DNA from: Nitrosospira briensis
GTDB lineage: Bacteria; Pseudomonadota; Gammaproteobacteria; Burkholderiales; Nitrosomonadaceae
Length of the DNA stretch: 64,000 nt
NCBI RefSeq assembly: GCF_900115125.1
Contig: NZ_FOVJ01000002.1
Location: 124,001 to 188,000, forward strand
Reading direction: 5' to 3'
The translations under genes and the position numbers were made by a program. Below are positions 55,475 to 64,000 of the stretch, piece by piece. The notes under the pieces were generated by a model. The model was not told the DNA's origin and searched no databases. It saw only the letters and a program-made list of their open reading frames with translations. The number at the start of each line of letters is the position of its first letter. Within the stretch, counting starts at the first letter, position 1.

Positions 55475-56275
55475 CTAGGCTTTCAGTTTTAACAGCAGTT
55501 CCACGTCCACCCAGCCGCTTTGCGGCACACCCCCTTCAAGTACGGTGAATGGTTGGGTTGGCTCGCCCAGATCCGACAAGACAGCCGACGCTCCACGAAA
55601 GTCCTGCGACCGTGTGTAATCGCTAACCGTGACCAAGGTGTCAAGCCCGGCAGCAAGGGATGCTTTCAGCCCGTTTTCCGAATCTTCTATTGCCATGCAC
55701 TGTTCCGCGGGCAAGCCCAATTGCTCAAGCACCCAATGGTAAATATCCGGTTCGGGTTTTTTTCGCGGAACGATATCTCCCGCGCCAATAACATCAAACC
55801 AGCCGGGAGAATCTTCCCCGAGAGCAGACCTTAAAAGCGCGGTTACGTTTTCAGGTGTCGTGGTGGTTGCAATGGCAATTTTTATGTTTCTATCACGCAA
55901 ATGCTGGATCAGGCGAGCGACTCCCGGGCGTAAAGGAATCCCGCCGCTTTCGAGCAAGCTCACGTAATGCTTTGTTTTAACCCTGTGCAGGCCGGCAATC
56001 CAATCATCAAGTCCGCTTCTACCGAGTTCGGCTGGAACATATTTCTCCATGAAATGACGAATGCGTTCTTTGCCTCCGGTAATGGCAAGCAACTCGCCGT
56101 AAAGCTCCACGCTCCAATCCCAATCAAGGCCGGATTCTTTGAACGCGGCATTGAAAGCGGGGCGGTGACCATCACGCTCCGTATCGGCCAACGTGCCGTC
56201 AACATCAAAGACGACAGCACGAACTGCACTGTCCGCATAATCCTTGCTATCCACTGGTGGTTTCATTTGCAGCAT
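55475..56275 (-). CDS. HAD-superfamily phosphatase, CbbY/beta-phosphoglucomutase-like
   Basis: From the ATG at 56275 (GAGGAG site 7 bases upstream) the product has 266 residues. HAD motif I is VVFDVDGTLADTERDGHRPAF, whose acidic cap entry (GLDWDWSVELYGELLAITGG) is typical of CbbY. Motif II is IAIATTTTPENV, and motifs III-IV are PRKKPEPDIYHWVLEQLGL and CMAIEDSENGL. Red-type CbbY is a xylulose-1,5-bisphosphate phosphatase that protects Rubisco, which suits an autotroph, but no Rubisco genes are here. Its start overlaps the end of the Sua5 gene by 29 bases. Confidence 0.85.
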   Translation of the reverse strand: MLQMKPPVDSKDYADSAVRAVVFDVDGTLADTERDGHRPAFNAAFKESGLDWDWSVELYGELLAITGGKERIRHFMEKYVPAELGRSGLDDWIAGLHRVKTKHYVSLLESGGIPLRPGVARLIQHLRDRNIKIAIATTTTPENVTALLRSALGEDSPGWFDVIGAGDIVPRKKPEPDIYHWVLEQLGLPAEQCMAIEDSENGLKASLAAGLDTLVTVSDYTRSQDFRGASAVLSDLGEPTQPFTVLEGGVPQSGWVDVELLLKLKA

Positions 56276-57320
56276 TCCTGGCTCCTCGCACGGAGTCGTT
56301 CTCATCGATTTGAAATTTGAAGTCCGAAATGCAGCTCGCGCGCTGTAATCGATCCCTGATTGCCACCCATCCCGTTTCATCGGGCGGTGTTTCCACCAAT
56401 AAAAAGTCAAATCCTTGCTGGTCAAGCTGTCTCAAAGCTGCGTATAGCTGGCGGCCATATCCTTCTGGTTCCGCAGGCATGGAAAAATATACGACCTTTT
56501 CATTCTTTCCGATATCCGGTGGGAAGTGTTGATCCGACCATCCGATTAACGCTACGCGCAAGCCTTTTAACACCAGGCTCCCAAACTGGTGCCCGATGCT
56601 TTCCTGCGACACTAGCCCCAACGGGGTTAACGGGGCGTAATGAGAAGAAAGTGAGCCCGGTACGCGTGTGGTACGTTTCGCTCCCTCGGCAACGACAACC
56701 TTTCCATTCAGTACTTCTGCCAGCGCCGCAAGCGGGATACCGCCAGGCCGTAAGATGATGGCGGTTTCGCCTTCAAAGCCGACAATGGTACTTTCAAGAC
56801 CGACTCTGCACGGCCCGCCATCCAGAATCATGTCTACTGCTTCGCCCAACTCCTCGCGCACATGGGCGGCTGTCGTGGGACTTATCCGACCGAACCGGTT
56901 GGCCGACGGCGCAGCCAGCGCTCGTTCAGGTCCCAGCGCGCCCAGCAAGGCAAGCGCGACAGGGTGGTCCGGCACGCGTAATCCAACCGTGTCCTGACCT
57001 CCCGTTACATTTTCCGGTACACACGGACTGCGCGGCAATATCAGCGTCAATGGCCCCGGCCAGAAGTGTTCGGCCAGCCGCCAAGCCTGTTCCGGTACAT
57101 GTCGCGCCCAGCGGGGCAAGCACGACGAGCCCGCCATGTGAACAATGAGCGGGTGATCCGACGGGCGTTTTTTGATCTCGAATATGCGTCGCACCGCGGT
57201 CGGGTTTGAGATATCCGCACCGAGCCCGTAAACGGTTTCCGTCGGGAAAGCCACGGTGCCGCCTGCTTTTAGCCGGGCAGCAGCGGCAGCAATCTCACTA
57301 TGTAATTGCGGCGTTGTCAT
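56247..57320 (-). CDS. Threonylcarbamoyl-AMP synthase (Sua5 type)
   Basis: The 357-residue enzyme makes threonylcarbamoyl-adenylate for the t6A modification of ANN-decoding tRNAs. The YrdC domain (about 1-200) contains GGTVAFPTETVYGLGADI, KRPSDHPLIVH and SANRFGRISPTTAAHV. The C-terminal Sua5 domain (about 235-340) makes it the long Sua5 form and not the short TsaC. It lies between an EEP-family gene (4-base overlap) and the CbbY-like gene (29-base overlap), a tightly packed operon. Confidence 0.94.
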   Translation of the reverse strand: MTTPQLHSEIAAAAARLKAGGTVAFPTETVYGLGADISNPTAVRRIFEIKKRPSDHPLIVHMAGSSCLPRWARHVPEQAWRLAEHFWPGPLTLILPRSPCVPENVTGGQDTVGLRVPDHPVALALLGALGPERALAAPSANRFGRISPTTAAHVREELGEAVDMILDGGPCRVGLESTIVGFEGETAIILRPGGIPLAALAEVLNGKVVVAEGAKRTTRVPGSLSSHYAPLTPLGLVSQESIGHQFGSLVLKGLRVALIGWSDQHFPPDIGKNEKVVYFSMPAEPEGYGRQLYAALRQLDQQGFDFLLVETPPDETGWVAIRDRLQRASCISDFKFQIDENDSVRGARNAANETTSG

Positions 57321-58069
57321 CTACGTATCATCTGCGCCGACAGCACCGCATGATCGGAAATTTTTGACCAGGGATGCCCCTGATGCACCTGTGCCTTCTC
57401 GACGTGAAAACCGCGCACATAGATGCGGTCGAGACGAAATAGCGGTAGCACGGAGGGAAAACTGCGCGCCACTCTCCCCCCCGTCAGTTCGAATGCTTCC
57501 ATCAGTTCAAGCCGTTTAACCAGAATCCCGCTGGCCAATTCGCGCCAATCATTGAAATCCCCGGCAATAACCAGGGGTGCATGCCTCGGGACCAGCCGCT
57601 CGATATGCTGTTCCAGCGCTTGTAACTGCTGTGATTGTCCGCGCTTGAACAGTCCCAGGTGAACACATATGCAATGCAGGTTTTCCGGCCACTCGGGAAG
57701 GAGTATCTCGCAATGCAGCAGGCCGCGGCTCTCGAAACGATGCGCGGAAACATCCACATTATCCCAGCGCACGATGGGGTAACGGCTCAAGATAGCATTG
57801 CCGTGATGTCCTTCATCGTACACGGCATTTTTTCCATATGCAAAATCCGGCCAGATCGAGTCTGCCAGAAACTCATATTGGGGATTGCGCGGCCAGTTCT
57901 CGAAACGCGCAGCGTGTCCCTTGTGCTGGCCGACCACTTCCTGCAAAAAAATGATATCAGCATCGAGCGCGCGCAGATTGTCACGCAGCTGATGCAGCAT
58001 CACCCGCCGGTTGAAATGAGAGAAGCCTTTGTGAATATTGTAGGTGGCGATATGCAGCTTATCGAGCAT
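57317..58069 (-). CDS. Endonuclease/exonuclease/phosphatase-family hydrolase
   Basis: The 250-residue protein has the metal-dependent EEP fold: IATYNIHKGFSHFNRR, DIIFLQEVVGQHKGHA (catalytic Glu), GNAILSRYPI, IAGDFNDWREL (Asp/Asn) and the final SDHAVLSAQ. Members include DNA endonucleases, sphingomyelinases and nucleotidases; the target of this one is not evident. The YNIHKG and GDFNDW motifs are shared with small bacterial homologues found near aspS and nudB. It is the first gene of the EEP-Sua5-CbbY unit. Confidence 0.88.
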   Translation of the reverse strand: MLDKLHIATYNIHKGFSHFNRRVMLHQLRDNLRALDADIIFLQEVVGQHKGHAARFENWPRNPQYEFLADSIWPDFAYGKNAVYDEGHHGNAILSRYPIVRWDNVDVSAHRFESRGLLHCEILLPEWPENLHCICVHLGLFKRGQSQQLQALEQHIERLVPRHAPLVIAGDFNDWRELASGILVKRLELMEAFELTGGRVARSFPSVLPLFRLDRIYVRGFHVEKAQVHQGHPWSKISDHAVLSAQMIRR

Positions 58070-58187
58070 ATATAATGAATGTCAGGCTAAGCCAGAACTT
58101 TGCCCGGAAGCGTGTATGGACATTCAAAAGGCATATCGCTTGCAGATATCGGATTTGGATCAATCGTGGCGAAACAGCACGCTTCCA

Positions 58188-59288
58188 TTATCGAGATACC
58201 TCCAGCATCCGCTGCAAAGCCTGCTTTGCAAGTACCGCGTCATCCGCCGGCACCTTGATCTGATTCACCACCTTTCCTGCCACCAGATTTTCCAGCGCCC
58301 ACGCCAGATGCTGCGGATCAATGCGGGCCATGGTGGAGCACATGCAGATCGTGGACGCCATGAATTGCACTATTTTACCTTGCGGCTTGAACTCCTCCGC
58401 TATCCGGCTTACCAGGTTCAACTCCGTGCCCACCAGCCAGCGGGTTCCTGCCTCCGCTTCGCGGATAGTTCTGATAATGTAATCCGTGGAGCCCACATAG
58501 TCGGAATTCTTACATACCTCGAAACTACATTCGGGATGTGAAATCACCTTTCCGTCAGGATGCTGATTGCGAAACCGCAGTATATGCTGCGGTTGAAACA
58601 TCTGGTGCACGGAACAATGCCCTTTCCACAGCAGGATTCTGGCCTTTTTGATTTGCTCCGGGGTGAGCCCTCCCATCGGCTCATCGAAGTCCCAAACGGC
58701 CATCTCATCCATGGGAATTCCCAGCTGATGGCCGCTCCAGCGTCCCAGGTGCTGATCCGGAAAAAACAGCACTTTTTCGCGGCGCGAAAATGACCATTGC
58801 AAAATCTTTACCGCATTGCTGGAAGTGCAAACGATGCCGCCGTGCTCGCCACAGAACGCCTTAAGGTCGGCGGCGGAATTAATGTAGGTTACCGGCGTAA
58901 CCGACTCATCAGGATCAACCACTTCCGACAACTCGTGCCAGGCACGCTCAACCTTGAAACGGCTCGCCATATCCGCCATCGAGCAGCCGGCGGAAAGGTC
59001 GGGCAGAATGGCGACCTGCTCAGGTTTGGAAAGGATGTCGGCGACCTCTGCCATGAAATGCACGCCGCAGAATACAAGATAATCCGCATCCGTTCCCGCG
59101 GCAAGCCGCGAGAGTTGCAGCGAATCGCCGGTGAGATCGGCATGTTTATAAACGTCCGCGCGCTGATAATGGTGCGCGAGTATCACGGCGCGCTTTCCCA
59201 ACACGGCCTTGGCCTCCCTGATGCGCTGCTCGCAGTCATCATCTCTCAAGTTGTCGAAACGCTCAAATGCAATGGCCTCTGCTTGCAT
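58188..59288 (-). CDS. nadA: Quinolinate synthase
   Basis: NadA condenses iminoaspartate with dihydroxyacetone phosphate to quinolinate, using a [4Fe-4S] cluster. The 366-residue protein has the three cluster Cys regions, YLVFCGVHFMAEVA, ISHPECSFEVC and STICMCSTMARIDPQHLAW. Other conserved parts are AVILAHHYQRADVYK and TSSNAVKILQW. NadB and NadC are not in this window. It lies 81 bases after nudB in the same direction. Confidence 0.96.
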   Translation of the reverse strand: MQAEAIAFERFDNLRDDDCEQRIREAKAVLGKRAVILAHHYQRADVYKHADLTGDSLQLSRLAAGTDADYLVFCGVHFMAEVADILSKPEQVAILPDLSAGCSMADMASRFKVERAWHELSEVVDPDESVTPVTYINSAADLKAFCGEHGGIVCTSSNAVKILQWSFSRREKVLFFPDQHLGRWSGHQLGIPMDEMAVWDFDEPMGGLTPEQIKKARILLWKGHCSVHQMFQPQHILRFRNQHPDGKVISHPECSFEVCKNSDYVGSTDYIIRTIREAEAGTRWLVGTELNLVSRIAEEFKPQGKIVQFMASTICMCSTMARIDPQHLAWALENLVAGKVVNQIKVPADDAVLAKQALQRMLEVSR

Positions 59289-59369
59289 GGCTACTCCCGT
59301 TTTTCCTTTAAAAACCGTAAGTAAGATGTGATGTTGGACAAAAAAACCACACGGCGGTTCGGTCAGGTC

Positions 59370-59843
59370 TCAAGTACGGCGGCTCTCGCCCCGATCACTT
59401 CCTGTGCTCCTGTCGGCCAATCTTCGTATCGCATCCGCATTGCTGGGGGAAAAGACTTTTTCTGCCGCCTCCCGCCAGGGCAACCACATATAGCACAGGT
59501 GCTCTCGCGCCGCTACCGAAACGGGGACAGCTTCCGGCACCAGCAAGCCGAACACATGCTCGGTATTGTGGGTAACTGTCGGCGCATAACGCCAACGCCA
59601 TTCTTCATAAATCTCATAACGGTTTTGAATGCTCCAGTCAGTCAACTGGCAGCGACTGGCATCGAGTCCCGTTTCTTCAGCAACTTCCCGCACCGCCGTT
59701 TGCCACAATGTCTCGTCCTGGTTCTGGCTCCCCGTTACCGACTGCCAATAACCAGGATGATCGGCCCGCTCGAGCAACAGAACCTGCAAATCGGGCGTGT
59801 GGATAATGACAAGGACAGAAACCGGCGTTTTATAGATTTTCAC
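59370..59843 (-). CDS. nudB: Dihydroneopterin triphosphate diphosphatase
   Basis: NudB removes pyrophosphate from dihydroneopterin triphosphate in folate synthesis. The GTG at 59843 gives a family-like start (MKIYKTPVSVLVIIHTPD) and 157 residues; earlier starts would add an unrelated stretch. The Nudix box is complete: GSQNQDETLWQTAVREVAEE followed by TGL. YPGW-type specificity residues appear as ADHPGYWQSVTGSQ. It follows aspS by 102 bases, a common order in beta-proteobacteria. Confidence 0.88.
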   Translation of the reverse strand: MKIYKTPVSVLVIIHTPDLQVLLLERADHPGYWQSVTGSQNQDETLWQTAVREVAEETGLDASRCQLTDWSIQNRYEIYEEWRWRYAPTVTHNTEHVFGLLVPEAVPVSVAAREHLCYMWLPWREAAEKVFSPSNADAIRRLADRSTGSDRGESRRT

Positions 59844-59945
59844 TGCGAAGGTACCGCAACGAATAGAGGTTGGAAAATCATCCGGCTCCCGGACGTTGTT
59901 GTTTATCCGGATCCCCACGTTTCCATGCTTTTATAATCTGTCGAC

Positions 59946-61712
59946 TTACATGTTGCGAAGCTTGATGTGCAGTTCCCGCAACTGTTTTTCACCCACTGCG
60001 CTCGGTGCATGCGTCAGCAAACACTGCGCACGCTGCGTCTTGGGAAAGGCTATCACCTCACGAATTGATTCAGCCCCCGCCATCATGGTAACGATACGGT
60101 CAAGACCAAACGCGATACCACCATGCGGCGGCGCGCCGTATTGCAGCGCTTCCAGTAAAAAGCCAAATTTTTCATTTGCCTCGTCGGCCCCGATATTCAA
60201 AGCCCGGAATACTTTCGACTGTACTTCCTGACGATGAATACGTACAGAACCTCCGCCGATTTCCGATCCGTTCAGCACCATGTCGTAGGCCCGGGACAAA
60301 GCCTTGCCGGGATCAGTCTCAAGCAGGTCCTCGTGACCATCTGCAGGCGAGGTAAACGGATGATGCAGCGCTTTCCAGCGATTTTCTTCTTCATCGCGCT
60401 CGAACATCGGAAAATCAACAACCCAAAGCGGCTTCCAGGCAGACTCGGCAAATCCCCGATCATGACCTACCTTGGCCCGTAGTGCGCCCAGTGCCTCATT
60501 TACCACCTGGGACTTGTCCGCCCCAAAGAATATGAGGTCGCCATCCTTTGCGCCGCTGCGCTCCAGAATAATTCGCACTACCGGCTCCGGGAGGAATTTC
60601 AATATCGGCGATTGCAAGCCTTCCGTACCTTTTTCCAGCGCGTTGACCTTGATATATGCAAGACCCTTAGCACCGTAGATCGCTACAAAACTGGTGTAAT
60701 CATCTATTTCCTTGCGCGATAACGCTCCACCCCCGGGCACCCGGAGTGCCGCTACACGCCCGCCATTTTTGAGCGCAGCCTCGCGGAAGACCTTGAATTC
60801 GACATCCTGCATTACATCGGTAAGGTCGGTCAAAACCAGCGGGACCCGAAGATCCGGCTTGTCGGAGCCGTACTTGAACATCGCTTCAGCATGCGTCAGG
60901 CGCGGGAAAGGATTTGGCAGGTCAATATTCATTACATTTTTGAATACCCCGCAAATCATTTCCTCCATTAGCGCCATGATTTGAGTTTCATTCAGGAAAG
61001 ACGTCTCGATATCGATCTGCGTGAATTCAGGCTGGCGATCCGCACGCAGGTCTTCGTCGCGAAAGCATTTGGTGATCTGGTAGTAACGATCGAAACCCGC
61101 CACCATCAGCAACTGCTTGAACAATTGAGGCGATTGAGGAAGTGCAAAGAAATGACCGGTATTGACGCGAGATGGCACCAGGTAATCCCGGGCACCCTCT
61201 GGCGTCGATTTGGTGAGCATCGGCGTTTCCACATCGATAAAACCGTGCTGATCGAGAAATACGCGGACCGCCATCGCCACCTTGTAGCGCAACCGCAAGT
61301 TTGCCTGCATCTGCGGACGCCGCAGATCGAGATAGCGGTGCTCCAGCCGCACGGCTTCGCTCAAGTTTTCGTCGTCCATCAGAAACGGCGGCGTCAGCGA
61401 GGCATTGAGGATCTCGATGGACTGCACCAGCACCTCTATTTCGCCACTGACGAGATTAGGATTAGCTGTTCCGGCCGGCCTAGGCCGCACCTTGCCCGTG
61501 ACCCTCAGCACAAACTCATTGCGAATTTTCTCCGCAATCTGAAAAGCTGGCGCATTGTCAGGGTCGCAGACGACCTGCACCAGGCCCTCGCGGTCCCTAA
61601 GATCAATAAAAATGACGCCACCATGATCGCGGCGACGGTGCACCCAACCGTAAAGGGTTACCGCCTGATCAAGGTATTGGGCATTAATGAGGCCGCAGTA
61701 ATTAGTGCGCAT
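59946..61712 (-). CDS. aspS: Aspartyl-tRNA synthetase
   Basis: The 588-residue class II synthetase has an N-terminal OB-fold anticodon-binding domain ([20 protein letters not shown]). Motif 2 is [20 protein letters not shown]. The GAD insert lies at about residues 280-420, and motif 3 is [13 protein letters not shown]. It is the bacterial-type enzyme; many beta-proteobacterial versions are non-discriminating and also charge tRNA-Asn, which depends on GatCAB and cannot be settled here. It starts 27 bases after the DUF502 gene. Confidence 0.97.
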   Translation of the reverse strand: MRTNYCGLINAQYLDQAVTLYGWVHRRRDHGGVIFIDLRDREGLVQVVCDPDNAPAFQIAEKIRNEFVLRVTGKVRPRPAGTANPNLVSGEIEVLVQSIEILNASLTPPFLMDDENLSEAVRLEHRYLDLRRPQMQANLRLRYKVAMAVRVFLDQHGFIDVETPMLTKSTPEGARDYLVPSRVNTGHFFALPQSPQLFKQLLMVAGFDRYYQITKCFRDEDLRADRQPEFTQIDIETSFLNETQIMALMEEMICGVFKNVMNIDLPNPFPRLTHAEAMFKYGSDKPDLRVPLVLTDLTDVMQDVEFKVFREAALKNGGRVAALRVPGGGALSRKEIDDYTSFVAIYGAKGLAYIKVNALEKGTEGLQSPILKFLPEPVVRIILERSGAKDGDLIFFGADKSQVVNEALGALRAKVGHDRGFAESAWKPLWVVDFPMFERDEEENRWKALHHPFTSPADGHEDLLETDPGKALSRAYDMVLNGSEIGGGSVRIHRQEVQSKVFRALNIGADEANEKFGFLLEALQYGAPPHGGIAFGLDRIVTMMAGAESIREVIAFPKTQRAQCLLTHAPSAVGEKQLRELHIKLRNM

Positions 61713-61739
61713 GAAGAGTTCGCAACCAGAAAAGTAGCG

Positions 61740-62411
61740 TCAGGGCTTATCGCTTGACGCGGGAGTGACCGAGCCGGTGCCGTGCAGCAATACGGCTTGT
61801 GAGGGGCTGGGGTGTTTCTTGCCGTTACCGGGCACAACCACGCCCATGGAAATAATGTATTTCAACGCTGCGTCCACGCTCATGTCCAGCTCAATCACAT
61901 CACTTTTTGGCATCATCAGGAAAAAACCTGAGGTTGGGTTAGGAGTGGTGGGTACATAAACGCTCACATACTCCCCCTTGAGATGATTGACGACATCTCC
62001 ACCCGGGTGGCCCGTCATGAACGCGATAGTCCATGAACCCTTACGCGGGTATTGCACCAGCAGCGCCTTGCGAAAAGCTTCACCCTGACTGGAGAAAAGC
62101 GTGTCACTGACCTGCTTGACGCCATAGTAGATCGATTTCACTACCGGAATGCGCCACAACACGCCCTCCCAGAAAATCACCAGCCGCTGGCCTATGATAT
62201 TGGTCGTGAGCAGACCTGTAAGGAAAACAACCAGCAATGTCAGCACTACGCCCATGCCGGGAACATAGATGCCGACCAGGGCTTCGGGATGAAGGCCGGC
62301 CGGCAAGAGCAACAGCGACTGGTCCATCGTGCTGATCAGAAATTTCAACGCCCAGGCCGTGATGCCGAGAGGCACCCAAATCAGAAGACCGGTGATGAAA
62401 TAGCGTTTCAT
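61740..62411 (-). CDS. DUF502 membrane protein
   Basis: The 223-residue protein has two membrane helices (MKRYFITGLLIWVPLGITAW; VVLTLLVVFLTGLLTTNIIG). A soluble domain follows with the family signature RIPVVKSIYYGVKQVSDTLF, WTIAFMTGHPGG and VPTTPNPTSGFFLMMPKSDV. The family is conserved just upstream of aspS in beta- and gamma-proteobacteria; its function is unknown. A plant relative (COV1) affects vascular patterning. The C-terminus is low-complexity and Ser/Pro-rich. It is part of the fmdB-DUF502-aspS-nudB unit. Confidence 0.92.
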   Translation of the reverse strand: MKRYFITGLLIWVPLGITAWALKFLISTMDQSLLLLPAGLHPEALVGIYVPGMGVVLTLLVVFLTGLLTTNIIGQRLVIFWEGVLWRIPVVKSIYYGVKQVSDTLFSSQGEAFRKALLVQYPRKGSWTIAFMTGHPGGDVVNHLKGEYVSVYVPTTPNPTSGFFLMMPKSDVIELDMSVDAALKYIISMGVVVPGNGKKHPSPSQAVLLHGTGSVTPASSDKP

Positions 62412-62432
62412 GTTAAGCGATATCGCCCTGAT

Positions 62433-62738
62433 TTAGTCAGTGGTGGAAGCAGGGCAAGCGGCGCCGGCCGCCGGCGTGGGCGGTGATGCTGGAGCAGCGG
62501 TTTCGCTCTTCGCAGCCGCTGGCGCTTCTGTATTGGCCGCGGATTTCGGCTTCTGGCCATTCTTGAAATCGGTAGCGTACCAACCGCTGCCCTTCAACTG
62601 AAAACCCGCGGCGGAGATAAGCTTGGCATAGGCATCACTGCCACATGCGGGACAAGCCGCCACAGGCGCATCATTCACCTTCTGCAAATATTCCTTTTCA
62701 AAACCACAGGACCCGCAACGGTATTCATAAATCGGCAT
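62433..62738 (-). CDS. FmdB-family zinc-ribbon protein
   Basis: The 101-residue protein begins with the family start MPIYEYRCGSCGFEKEYLQK. It has two CxxC knuckles (CGSC and CPAC), which form a zinc ribbon. A conserved GSGWYATDFK segment follows, then an Ala/Thr/Pro-rich tail. FmdB-type proteins were named after a putative formamidase regulator, but their role is unproven. It is the first gene of the unit leading to aspS. Confidence 0.92.
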   Translation of the reverse strand: MPIYEYRCGSCGFEKEYLQKVNDAPVAACPACGSDAYAKLISAAGFQLKGSGWYATDFKNGQKPKSAANTEAPAAAKSETAAPASPPTPAAGAACPASTTD

Positions 62739-62960
62739 GACAACCCTCCAACAAAGCGGAATTGAAAAAAATGGAATTATACCTCAACCACTTGCTTAAC
62801 CGGAAAATATGGGCTACAGGTGGAATTACAAGGTATGGATGCGGCAGGAGCAACAATGATGGCGAGATAGCGGATTTGTAGATTTTATAGATGAGAAAAA
62901 ACGTTCTACAGAAACACTGACCGTTGAGTAAAAGCAAATTTAAAATAGGCGGGCGCCTAT

Positions 62961-63164
62961 TTACGCTGGTAGCTGCACATTCACCGTGTAATCATCCCGG
63001 TTGTGTGAGCGATATGGAGTCTCCTCACAAAACCGAATAAACGCCAGATCTCCAGCTACACTTTCCGAGCTGGCTTCGATATCGTAAGCAGCAAGAATGC
63101 CGCTGAAATTGGGCCCATCATTTATCGACGGCTCAATGGGTGTAATCAGTACTTTGTATCGCAC
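62961..63164 (-). CDS. Small conserved-looking hypothetical protein
   Basis: The 67-residue product starts at a GTG with a strong GGGAGGAG ribosome site just before it, which supports real translation. It reads MRYKVLITPIEPSINDGP and ends in YTVNVQLPA, a compact mixed alpha/beta composition with no signal or membrane helix. Its central part (ILAAYDIEASSESVAGDLAF) resembles no domain I can name. It lies between ychF and fmdB and is separated from both by non-coding gaps of more than 200 bases. Confidence 0.55.
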   Translation of the reverse strand: MRYKVLITPIEPSINDGPNFSGILAAYDIEASSESVAGDLAFIRFCEETPYRSHNRDDYTVNVQLPA

Positions 63165-63416
63165 AACTCCTCCCTGTCTATCTGCCGTATTAATTCAAGT
63201 ACAACTGTCTGCCCAGCGCTGCAATTACAGTATAGGCAATAATCGGAGGTCTGTGTTTTCACTATCTCCTTACCGAATGGGGCGTATCATTCGACCCATT
63301 TACACCCATTTTTTAAGTTGCCCGCAGAAATCCATGCCATTCGAACGGATCGGCTGATCGATCTGAATACCGTACCGATAGGGCGCTATGAAGCGTGCTG
63401 AGCGGATGGATTTCGA

Positions 63417-64000
63417 TTAGACGTTAAACCGAAAATGCATCACATCCCCGTCCTTGACCACATATTCTTTCCCTTCCAGCCGCATCTTTCCGGCTTCCTT
63501 TGCGCCCTGTTCACCCTTGCAGGCGATGAATTCGTCATACGCAATGACTTCGGCGCGGATGAAGCCTTTCTCGAAATCGGTGTGAATTACTGCAGCCGCC
63601 TGTGGAGCGGTGTCGCCTTTTGATATGGTCCAGGCCCGCACCTCTTTCACGCCTGCAGTGAAATAGGTTTGCAGACCCAGCAGCTGGTAGGCAGCGCGCA
63701 CCAGGCGGTTCAATCCCGGTTCTTCCAGGTTCATGTCAGCGAGGAAAATCTGCTTGTCCTCGTCCGGCATCTCCGCGATTTCAGATTCGAGGGCCGCACA
63801 GATTGCTACTACGGGCGCGCCTTCTCGAGCGGCATATTCTTCCACACGGGCAAGCAGCGGATTATCAGTGAACCCCTTCTCGTCGACGTTGGCAACGTAG
63901 ATAGCCGGTTTGGCGGTCAGCAGGCACAGCGGCTTCAGTAATTGCTGTTGTTCCTTGTCAAGCCCCAGGCTTCTGACGGGTTTCCCCTGGTCGAGGTGCG
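63417..64000 (-). CDS. ychF: Ribosome-binding ATPase YchF, 5' end cut by window edge
   Basis: The frame is open to the window end, so about the last 193 codons are seen of a protein normally near 363 residues. Visible parts include [16 protein letters not shown] (the NVDE-type specificity motif that makes this Obg-family GTPase fold prefer ATP). The C-terminal TGS domain shows [37 protein letters not shown] and AEVIAYDE, ending in [10 protein letters not shown]. YchF binds the 50S or 70S ribosome and is linked to the oxidative stress response. The P-loop lies outside the window. Confidence 0.95.
   Translation of the reverse strand, partial: HLDQGKPVRSLGLDKEQQQLLKPLCLLTAKPAIYVANVDEKGFTDNPLLARVEEYAAREGAPVVAICAALESEIAEMPDEDKQIFLADMNLEEPGLNRLVRAAYQLLGLQTYFTAGVKEVRAWTISKGDTAPQAAAVIHTDFEKGFIRAEVIAYDEFIACKGEQGAKEAGKMRLEGKEYVVKDGDVMHFRFNV

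Noticed and set aside
62725-62937. 70-codon frame upstream of fmdB
   Set aside because: It overlaps the fmdB start and ribosome site, and reads as low-complexity Leu/Ile/Pro-rich sequence from AT-rich non-coding DNA.

Overview
The window reads as a chromosomal segment of a beta-proteobacterium, most likely an ammonia oxidiser of the Nitrosomonadaceae (Nitrosospira-like). This is inferred from the gene set and orders (zipA next to smc; fmdB, DUF502, aspS, nudB; zapA followed by 6S RNA), the PEP-CTERM proteins and the number of copper enzymes. No rRNA, tRNA, CRISPR array or intact insertion sequence was found.

Layout. Positions 1-28 kb are mostly core genes: cell division and chromosome maintenance (zipA, smc), queuosine (queF), peptidoglycan (mltD), DNA repair (recJ, mfd), a diguanylate cyclase, serB, a TonB receptor paired with a BNR-repeat protein, a dicarboxylate symporter, and two polysaccharide genes (a WecA-like transferase and a FlaA1/CapD-like enzyme). 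Positions 28.4-35.5 kb are gene-poor and accessory. They hold one intact PEP-CTERM gene, two broken PEP-CTERM genes, small lipoproteins, a histidine kinase/response regulator pair and IS3-type debris. Positions 35.5-40 kb hold an MsbA-like ABC transporter whose ATPase motifs are degenerate, and a BtuB-type receptor gene behind a cobalamin riboswitch.

The zapB-like/zapA/6S RNA unit (40.1-40.9 kb) and the EVE-domain gene (50.9 kb) look like core genes on either side of an accessory block. That block carries the most unusual genes: a 1022-residue fusion of a multicopper oxidase with a galactose-oxidase-type radical copper oxidase; a divergent amidohydrolase with an internal twin-arginine motif; a pyrimidine-dimer glycosylase; a CapA-like protein; and a cyclooxygenase-like haem protein next to an SGNH hydrolase.

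From 51 to 64 kb the content is core again: a TauE-like exporter, purC/purK/purE/psiE, a CbbY-like phosphatase with Sua5 and an EEP-family hydrolase, then nadA, nudB, aspS, DUF502, fmdB and the start-truncated ychF.

The main candidates for new biology are the copper oxidase fusion, which contains what looks like a circularly permuted blue-copper domain, and the cyclooxygenase-like protein/SGNH hydrolase pair, a possible bacterial oxylipin module. The ATPase-dead MsbA paralogue is also notable.
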